Part shown: positions 24,712 through 31,193 of the stretch, in pieces | Layout: every line of letters begins with the position of its first letter | How positions within the stretch are numbered: the stretch's first letter is position 1 | Assembly: GCA_903831405.1 (NCBI GenBank) | Contig: CAIKXM010000012.1 | Span: 1-33,886, forward strand | Direction of reading: 5' to 3' | Source: an uncultured bacterium | Lineage (GTDB): Bacteria > Babelota > Babeliae > Babelales > Babelaceae | Length of the DNA: 33,886 nucleotides | The notes under the pieces: generated by a model | The model's database searches: none | Told to the model about the DNA's origin: nothing | Seen by the model: the letters and a program-made list of their open reading frames with translations, nothing else | Program-made: the position numbers and the translations under genes

Positions 24712-26202
24712 TTATACGCGAATTTTGAGCGCAGGGAACAATATAACTTCTTTGATCGACCAGGTATTGGTGATAAGCATTGCCAATCGGTCGATACCAA
24801 TGCCAACACCTACCGTAGGCGGCAGTGCATATTCAAGAGCGGTAATATAATCAGCATCATAATGCATAGCTTCGTCATCGCCTGCCTCATGTGCTAACAC
24901 TTGCTGCTTAAATCTATCAGCCTGATCAAGCGGATCATTCAACTCATTAAACCCATTACTCAATTCAATACCACCAACAAAGAGTTCGAAACGTGCAGCG
25001 TTTGCAGCGTTTTTGCTATCTTTTTTTGCAAGCGGTGAGAGCTCAAGGGGATAGTCAACAATAAATGTTGGATTAATTAACTGTTTTTCGGCAACTGCTT
25101 CAAAAAGTGCAAATACTTTTTTATTATACGAAAGAGATGTATAGGCAATATTATGCGTTGCACACGTTATATCAATGCGCTCTTCAAGCAAATCTTCGAC
25201 TGTTATTGAACTATATTGCATAATAGCTTGTGCCGGGCTCAGTCGATCAAAAGGCTTACTCAAATCAACTGCATGCTCGCCAATCATAATATTTGTAGTG
25301 CCGATAACCGTTTGTGCAATCGTAGCGAACAATTCTTCGATAAAACTCATGATAAAGTTATATTCCTGGTACGCCATATAAAACTCAACCATAGTAAATT
25401 CTGGATTATGACGCGTCGATACTCCTTCATTGCGGAAGTTGCGATTGATCTCGTACACGCGCTCAAGACCTCCAACAACCAGACGCTTTAAGTATAATTC
25501 GGGAGAAATGCGCAGATACAAATCCATGTCTAGTGCGTTATGATGCGTAATAAATGGACGAGCCGAAGCGCCGCCAGGTATTGGATGCAGCATAGGTGTT
25601 TCGACCTCGAGAAAACCTCGTTGATCAAAGAAGTTACGCATCGTGCGAATAATAAGAGAGCGTGCAATAAAACGATCGCGTGTTTGTGTATTCGTCATCA
25701 AATCAAGGTATCTTTGGCGATATTTAATTTCTTGATCAGCGATACCATGAAATTTTTCGGGCAATGGGTGCAAGCATTTGCTGAGTAATCTGAACGACTC
25801 AACAGCAAGACTGATCTCGCCTGTTTTTGTTTTGAATGCTGATCCATGACACAGAATTATATCACCAATATCGATAAACTGATCAAATAATTGAAATTCA
25901 GCTTCGCCAACACGATCTATCTTAAGATACACTTGCAGACGTCCACTGCGATCTACAATATGTGCAAACACTGACTTGCCATGCTTGCGCATCGTCATAA
26001 CACGACCGGCAACAGTATACGAAGTAGCGTCATTCTCCTGGTAATGAGAAATAACTTCAGCACACGTTTGATCGACCGCAACATTTTCTGCCCATGGCTC
26101 AATACCACGTCTACGCAATTCATGCACTTTTGCAAGACGCACTTCGTACTCATTGCTTTCTATTGCGTGAACTTCTTCTGTAGGAAATTTTTCATCTATC
26201 AC
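24712..26202 (-). CDS. lysS: Lysyl-tRNA synthetase, class II
   Basis: Charges tRNA-Lys; 496 residues, typical of class II LysRS. It has an N-terminal OB-fold anticodon-binding domain (about 60-165), motif 1 around ETPMLHPIPGG, motif 2 FRNEGVSTRHNPEFT then MVEFYMAY (about 258-280), and motif 3 GVGIGIDRLAML at 465-476. Start is GTG at 26202, with GAGGGA 7 nt upstream and no in-frame ATG near it. It heads the lysS-recJ-cmk unit. Upstream, 281 nt without a gene holds a 16-bp inverted repeat at 26394-26448. Confidence 0.96.
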   Translation of the reverse strand: MIDEKFPTEEVHAIESNEYEVRLAKVHELRRRGIEPWAENVAVDQTCAEVISHYQENDATSYTVAGRVMTMRKHGKSVFAHIVDRSGRLQVYLKIDRVGEAEFQLFDQFIDIGDIILCHGSAFKTKTGEISLAVESFRLLSKCLHPLPEKFHGIADQEIKYRQRYLDLMTNTQTRDRFIARSLIIRTMRNFFDQRGFLEVETPMLHPIPGGASARPFITHHNALDMDLYLRISPELYLKRLVVGGLERVYEINRNFRNEGVSTRHNPEFTMVEFYMAYQEYNFIMSFIEELFATIAQTVIGTTNIMIGEHAVDLSKPFDRLSPAQAIMQYSSITVEDLLEERIDITCATHNIAYTSLSYNKKVFALFEAVAEKQLINPTFIVDYPLELSPLAKKDSKNAANAARFELFVGGIELSNGFNELNDPLDQADRFKQQVLAHEAGDDEAMHYDADYITALEYALPPTVGVGIGIDRLAMLITNTWSIKEVILFPALKIRV

Positions 26203-26393
26203 AGCTATATCCCTCTATACATAATACTGTTACATTCCTGCTATACATGCACTAAAAACATACACGTATACAATAAAATTTTTCTGACCATATACCTTAG
26301 TGTACTATGAAGATCACTATTTTGTGAAAAATATTATGTACGAAAATAAACAGAGCATGCAAAAAATGTATAAGCTTACAAGCATTTTTTTTA

Positions 26394-26448
26394 ATACGTG
26401 CTACCAGCATACAATCATACCAATAAAATTACTGCTGGTAGCACGTAT
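26394..26448. repeat. Perfect 16-bp inverted repeat, 23-nt loop
   Basis: Arms 26394-26409 and 26433-26448 are exact reverse complements (ATACGTGCTACCAGCA). The repeat lies between the superoxide dismutase stop and the lysS start. On the minus strand the stem is followed by an A-run, not a T-run, so it is not a standard terminator for the dismutase gene. It resembles the repeat at 12024-12077 in geometry and in its 3'-to-5' intergenic position. Confidence 0.6.
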
Positions 26449-26483
26449 GGTAAACGCGTTTAAAGATTTTTTAATACACTGTA

Positions 26484-27227
26484 TTATTGCTTTACTTGTA
26501 TGCTCTTCTGATAGTGCTGGGATACCGTGGACCAATTGATAAGCTTCCACCAACCATCCAAGTATTCTCTGCGATGATTTTGATAGCACATATAATACGC
26601 ATGCTCCCACACATCAACCACGAGCAACGGTACACATTCTATAGTGAGAGGACTATCCTGATTAGCTGTTTTTATAATTTTTAATTCGCCAACCTCATCT
26701 ACTACCAGCCATGTCCACCCAGAACCGAACTGTTTTTCTGCCGTACCTAAATATTGTTCTTTAAAGCTATCTATTGATCCAAATGCTTTAATAATGGCCG
26801 AATCAAGCTCCACAGCTCTCTTGCTACTATGGGCCAGAGGGGCCATACAACGCCAATAAAATACATGATTTATATACCCTCCGCCCTGATTAATAACATC
26901 TGCACGAACGGCATGGGGAATTCTTTTTGGATGCTGTATGTATGACTCAAGCTCTTCTAGGGTTATAGCATCAACACCAAGCGCTTTGAGCGTCTTCTCA
27001 TAATACCCATAATGATGTTTGCCATAGTGCAATGCTACTGTTTGTGCGTCAAGTACCGGCTCAAGAGCATTTAATGGGTAAGGCAGGGTAAAAAAAGAGG
27101 TGTTTTTTATTACGATTGCTGCAATATTTTTTTCTCGTACACCACAGGTGCATCGCCATGCTCTACTCATAGAAATTAACAATCCAAGTATGACAACAAG
27201 TATTACTACCCATACCAGTATATGCAT
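26484..27227 (-). CDS. sodA: Superoxide dismutase (Mn-type), membrane-anchored or exported
   Basis: Dismutates superoxide. The 247-residue product has an N-terminal hydrophobic segment (about 3-21), then Arg and Cys residues, before the normal Fe/Mn-SOD domain begins near FTLPYPL (about 51). All four metal ligands are visible: His in LHYGKHH (His75 or close), His in GGGYINHVFYW (about 125), and Asp and His in DVWEHAYY (about 205-209). The GGGYINH context (Gly rather than Gln) and the Gln in TANQDSPL favour the Mn-type outer sphere. The enzyme is usually cytosolic; the leader implies action outside the membrane, plausibly against host-derived superoxide. No lipobox is seen. GGAGTGGGG precedes the ATG. 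It follows the FtsB-like gene by 18 nt. Confidence 0.92.
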   Translation of the reverse strand: MHILVWVVILVVILGLLISMSRAWRCTCGVREKNIAAIVIKNTSFFTLPYPLNALEPVLDAQTVALHYGKHHYGYYEKTLKALGVDAITLEELESYIQHPKRIPHAVRADVINQGGGYINHVFYWRCMAPLAHSSKRAVELDSAIIKAFGSIDSFKEQYLGTAEKQFGSGWTWLVVDEVGELKIIKTANQDSPLTIECVPLLVVDVWEHAYYMCYQNHRREYLDGWWKLINWSTVSQHYQKSIQVKQ

Positions 27228-27245
27228 ATCGCCCCACTCCTTTTT

Positions 27246-27542
27246 TTATCTTTTTTTGTTCGTATCAATATATATATCTTCATCAGGGAAACAAAGGGAA
27301 AGATGTTCACGCGCCCACTGCTCACGATAGAGTGGATATGTATTCCAATTATCAATAGTGCATACAATCGATTCAATTTCTTTTTTTACTGCTTTTTTTT
27401 GTTTTTCTAAACTATTAAACTGTTCTTTGTATGTCATAAACATTCTGAGGCCACGATCTCCACAAACAAAAAAATAGCCCATAAGCAGCACTTCAATGCT
27501 ACAAACAGTCACACAAAGATATAACCAAAATTTCTTTTTCAC
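27246..27542 (-). CDS. FtsB/DivIC-like septum formation protein
   Basis: A 98-residue bitopic protein with one N-terminal membrane helix (about 5-26), a Gly-Arg-Gly-Leu segment (29-32), a heptad-rich coiled coil (about 38-62) and a C-terminal PLYREQWAREHLSLCFPDEDIY stretch (described here in two parts: PLYREQWAREH at about 70-80, then FPDEDIY). This matches the layout of FtsB/DivIC, which joins FtsL and FtsQ in the divisome. Start is GTG at 27542 with GAGGGAGA 5 nt upstream. It is followed by the dismutase gene, probably in the same transcript. Assignment rests on architecture and the C-terminal motif, as the family is poorly conserved. Confidence 0.7.
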   Translation of the reverse strand: MKKKFWLYLCVTVCSIEVLLMGYFFVCGDRGLRMFMTYKEQFNSLEKQKKAVKKEIESIVCTIDNWNTYPLYREQWAREHLSLCFPDEDIYIDTNKKR

Positions 27543-27858
27543 AATACTCTCCCTCTAGATACTATTTTCACCTTATTTTCACATGTATCAAAGCCATGAT
27601 AAACCATTTGCAAAACATTTATGCAAAAAAAGTTTTATAAAAGTAAGTATATATCAATACAAAAACGATAGGTAAAAGCGTATAGTTTTTTCTACGTACC
27701 TATACTATTGAGATTAACCATAGATACACAATGGTTTTTATATATAGTTTCTCATCCTAAAAAAAGAAGTTTGCGTTATTGTATATTTTTATATCATAAA
27801 TGAGATAGTATGTAATGCCGTATAAAAACAATATTTTTACGAGCAGGAGCGCTGTTCT
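27543..27858. other. Divergent intergenic region (316 nt)
   Basis: This AT-rich stretch lies between the FtsB-like gene (minus) and the first propeller gene (plus). It contains a 7-nt inverted repeat (ATAGGTA at 27668-27674 and TACCTAT at 27697-27703) that might be an operator. I see no convincing RNA gene or strong promoter pair. Confidence 0.45.
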
Positions 27859-29826
27859 ATGAAAGAATTTATACTACTTTTCTCACTAATAGTACTCACC
27901 AGCACTACTATACAGGCTATGAACTGGCAAGATGCTCCTGGCTATCGATTAGGTAGCGATATGCAACAAAAATCTCCTGCAATTTCCCCGCCCGCCAGCC
28001 AATTAGCAAGAGAACAGCGTTATGCGCTCGCAGAGCTGTCCAAAGCAACACCGCCCCCCGCACAGAGTATAGCGACAGCAGGTGCTTCACCGCAAATAAA
28101 CCATAGCCTACAAGAAGAATGCTCCGACCACGAAATCTCTATAGTTACAGCAGGAGCTACAATGGCTGCTGCTATAGCAGCACGAGAACAAGATTCTATT
28201 ACATTGTTTTCAACTCAGGGAGAAGACAATCCACCCTATAGAATACGTCACAACGCCATTCACTTTTCAACTATTTTACAAAACATACATGACATAGTGG
28301 AAGATAAGACAGCGCCAATGCCCCTTGATTTTAGTAACAACCAGGTCCATTTTGTCGCTGATTTACTCAATATGTTACTTATCCTGCAACACGACAAACA
28401 CACAGAACAGTATATTGCAGGGTGCATAATAAAATTGGGCAAAATATATACACTCTCTTTTATTGATATCGTCAATCTCGTACATTTTTTTGACATACCT
28501 GTTGCATTTAATGCGCTTACTGCAACACAACAACCACTCGATATGCCAACAAATTCTGCCCAAGAAGGCGCATATAACGAACAACTAGTATCTTTATACA
28601 GAATGGCAACCAGTACAACAAATAATTATACATCATGCATAGGCAGCGATCGACTATGGCAACTGTGGGGGCGAATGCTTTATGCAGGATGCCTGCAATA
28701 CAAAGAGATTCGAACCCTAATAAGATATATAAAAGCACGATCAATCCAAGACAGCATTAAGCCCATACGAGCTGCTGGTAAAAAAGTGAATACACATCTG
28801 AAAAATAGAATAGAAAAAGAAACACGAATTCATCATATTGTTGAGCACCTTATTCTTGGTGGATATATGCAACAACGCCCCGAGTTATACTCACATCTAC
28901 TGCAAACAATAACAACAACGCATAAGATCACTTCTCTATGCTTTAATCAGAGCAGTAAAACTATTGCCGCAGGTCTATCTAATGCTACTATTGTGATATA
29001 TGATGCAGAAACTAGCGAACTGCTTCATACACTCAATGGACATACAAAAATGGTTAATTCAGTATGTTATAGTCCTGATGACACAACACTTATATCAGGA
29101 TCAAATGATCATACCATTCGCCTATGGGATATCAAAACAGGTACACCTATACAAGAAATGAGAGGACATACAAAAATAGTTACTGCCGTCTGCTATAGCC
29201 CCGATGGAAGTATAATTGCATCAGCATCAGATGATCGTACGGTTAAACTGTGGAACGTAGAACAAAGAACTGTTATACAAACACTTAGTGGGCACACAGG
29301 TGCTGTTACTTCTATTTGTTTTGACCCTGCAGGTACAATACTTATTTCAGGCTCTGCTGATCATGCCATATATATATGGGATGCACTCACAGGAAATCTT
29401 ATTGAAAGGGTAACAGATAATTCTCAACGTATTAATTGCGTATGCTATAGCCCTGATGGCAGCATATTTGCCTCAGCTTCGGATGACAATACTATTCACC
29501 TATATAATGCGCAAACCAAAGCAATAATACATACACTCAGAGGTCATAGCGCTCCTATCACCTCTATTTGCTTTAATCAAAACAGCAATATACTCATCTC
29601 AGGATCAAAAGATCATACGGTTTGTCTGTGGAATGTAGCAACAGGAAGCATTCTAAACACTCTAAGGGATTGTACTGATAGCGTTGCAGCTGTTACATTC
29701 AGTCCCAATAGTAGACTGATAGCAGCTGGATCAGGGGGCAATGCTATTCGTGTATGGGGTCAGGCGTCGTTACACGCGCTACTCTCAGCACCGTTATTGC
29801 AAACAAGTACCGCTGCCGCCCAGTGA
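27859..29826 (+). CDS. Exported BTB/Skp1-like domain plus WD40 seven-blade propeller protein
   Basis: A 655-residue protein with a signal peptide (1-20, ending IQA) followed by the motif MNWQDAPGYRLG shared with the two downstream paralogues. Residues 112-222 resemble a BTB/Skp1 fold by pattern: SITLFST opening, a Ser-Thr-Ile-Leu helix near 137-140, PMPLDF, then the FIDIVNLVHFFDIPVAFNAL helix pair. A helical linker (about 235-350) carries LWQLWGRMLYAGCLQ. Seven WD40 repeats follow (353-645), with GH and WD-type dipeptides and SPDG turns, enough for one closed propeller. Both domain types mediate protein contacts, mostly in eukaryotes. An exported effector-like or surface role is inferred. AGGAG lies 9 nt before the ATG. 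Confidence 0.82.
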   Translation: MKEFILLFSLIVLTSTTIQAMNWQDAPGYRLGSDMQQKSPAISPPASQLAREQRYALAELSKATPPPAQSIATAGASPQINHSLQEECSDHEISIVTAGATMAAAIAAREQDSITLFSTQGEDNPPYRIRHNAIHFSTILQNIHDIVEDKTAPMPLDFSNNQVHFVADLLNMLLILQHDKHTEQYIAGCIIKLGKIYTLSFIDIVNLVHFFDIPVAFNALTATQQPLDMPTNSAQEGAYNEQLVSLYRMATSTTNNYTSCIGSDRLWQLWGRMLYAGCLQYKEIRTLIRYIKARSIQDSIKPIRAAGKKVNTHLKNRIEKETRIHHIVEHLILGGYMQQRPELYSHLLQTITTTHKITSLCFNQSSKTIAAGLSNATIVIYDAETSELLHTLNGHTKMVNSVCYSPDDTTLISGSNDHTIRLWDIKTGTPIQEMRGHTKIVTAVCYSPDGSIIASASDDRTVKLWNVEQRTVIQTLSGHTGAVTSICFDPAGTILISGSADHAIYIWDALTGNLIERVTDNSQRINCVCYSPDGSIFASASDDNTIHLYNAQTKAIIHTLRGHSAPITSICFNQNSNILISGSKDHTVCLWNVATGSILNTLRDCTDSVAAVTFSPNSRLIAAGSGGNAIRVWGQASLHALLSAPLLQTSTAAAQ

Positions 29827-30051
29827 GTAAACAGTAAACCCTTGCGGGTGGACCCATTCTCCTGCCCCAGAAAGATCAGCAATAGAAGAATAATACCATA
29901 CTATCGCACATAATCTCTCTGTGTTTTAACCAAATATTTACTTGATATACCCTTTTATCCTATACAGATATATACCTATACAGTATTTGTTCTAAAAAGA
30001 TTTTATAGTGCATGCGATATTTTTCACTTTTTTTAAAAAGGGAGTTTTTGG

Positions 30052-30921
30052 ATGATACAGAATAAAGCAATAGTATGCTCACTGGTATTACTGGCGAGTA
30101 ATACGCATGCCATGGAAAGAGACGATTGGCAAAAAACACCGGGACAAGCATTAGGTGGCAGTGGACAACAAAGTTCCCTGATTCCCGCAACCAGAAGGCC
30201 AAGCTCACCACCAAGAAGACCTGCCGCACCTCCACCATCAGCACCATCTGCGGCTCCAGCTGCTCCAAGAGCAACTAAAGCGACTTCAGCAACAGGACCA
30301 GCAACAGCAGCAGCCACTATAAGAGTGGACTTAGAAAGAGCTCCTGGATCAGTTATCATACAATCAACGACAAGCGAGCATCCACAAGAACATAGTATTC
30401 GTCCAGATGCTATACAATATGCACGAACAGTTAAAACCATGGTCGATGTTAGTAAAGATACACAAACACCTATAGAAATACCCTATACAGAAGAACAAGT
30501 ACGCCTAGCAGCAGAATTAGTCAATTTTATCGCGCAACATATGCAAGACACACAAGTGTTACCGCCACAACAGGCCGTAGCTGATTTTATTATCAAGTAT
30601 ACCAACAAATTTGAACGTCTATCTTTTGTCGACACCCTCGCTATTATTAATTTTTTTGATATACCAGCAGCATTTGATGCAATAGTCTCTATGCGCCAGC
30701 CACTACAACTACCAGCAAGACACCCACTGCCACAACTATCAACGAATTACGATTATCCCCTGCAACTACCAGCAAGACACCCGCTGCCACAACTATCAAC
30801 GAATTACGCCCTGGAAAGGCGATTTATTCCCCCACAAGAACAACAATCTACACCAGCGGCTGTGGCTATGGCACCTGCATCACAGCCAGCATCACAAAAA
30901 GGTTTTTTGGGTAAGTATTAG
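30052..30921 (+). CDS. Truncated BTB/Skp1-like paralogue with lost propeller and frameshifted tail
   Basis: The 289-residue protein has a signal peptide (1-20, ending THA), the MERDDWQKTPGQALGG motif, a Pro/Ala-rich segment, and the BTB/Skp1-like domain (about 100-215), all very close to the gene at 31194. It then jumps to a C-terminal low-complexity tail; the helical linker and propeller are absent. Near the end, one extra base around 30912-30916 shifts the frame to a TAG at 30919. In the other frame the paralogue tail ISNWxxGKKQ is present and would stop at 30949. A 19-residue tandem repeat (57 nt) occurs at about 30705-30815. AAGGGAG lies 7 nt before the ATG. It is possibly decaying, but the open frame could make a secreted BTB-only protein. 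Confidence 0.75.
   Translation: MIQNKAIVCSLVLLASNTHAMERDDWQKTPGQALGGSGQQSSLIPATRRPSSPPRRPAAPPPSAPSAAPAAPRATKATSATGPATAAATIRVDLERAPGSVIIQSTTSEHPQEHSIRPDAIQYARTVKTMVDVSKDTQTPIEIPYTEEQVRLAAELVNFIAQHMQDTQVLPPQQAVADFIIKYTNKFERLSFVDTLAIINFFDIPAAFDAIVSMRQPLQLPARHPLPQLSTNYDYPLQLPARHPLPQLSTNYALERRFIPPQEQQSTPAAVAMAPASQPASQKGFLGKY
30705..30815 (+). repeat. 57-nt tandem duplication inside the short paralogue
   Basis: Two nearly identical 57-nt units encode LQLPARHPLPQLSTNY twice, differing at a few bases. The paralogue at 31194 has a single short LPLPRN stretch at this place, so the duplication is specific to this copy. Confidence 0.8.
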
Positions 30922-31035
30922 CAATTGGAGGCAAGGTAAAAAACAATAATTGCTTAGTGACGCCATTTGTAGAAATAGTATAAAAAGCAGAGAATGCAAC
31001 AAAGAGAAAAAACGATAACTAATTTATTTTGTATA

Positions 31036-31071
31036 GCATGGGTTGTGTTGCTCGAGCAGCGCAACCCATGC
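31036..31071 (+). terminator. Hairpin terminator after the short paralogue
   Basis: A 36-nt stem-loop (GCATGGGTTG / CAACCCATGC plus inner pairs, with two G-T wobbles and a TCGA loop) is followed by TTCTTT. The T-run is short, so termination may be partial. It separates the genes at 30052 and 31194. Confidence 0.6.
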
Positions 31072-31193
31072 TTCTTTGCAAGAAACACTAAACTATCTCT
31101 ATATTTTTATCCTGCTCTTGCAATACATTTTTACATACACAATAGCAACCTTCGAAATCCTGTTTTTTATCATGTATAACGAGAGAGGTAACG

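Noticed and set aside
29827-29880. Hairpin after the first propeller gene as terminator
   Set aside because: Only a 4-bp ACCC/GGGT stem with no T-run was found.
30033-30440. Long minus-strand open frame opposite the short paralogue
   Set aside because: It is a shadow of the Pro/Ala-rich coding region, with low-complexity composition and no ribosome site.
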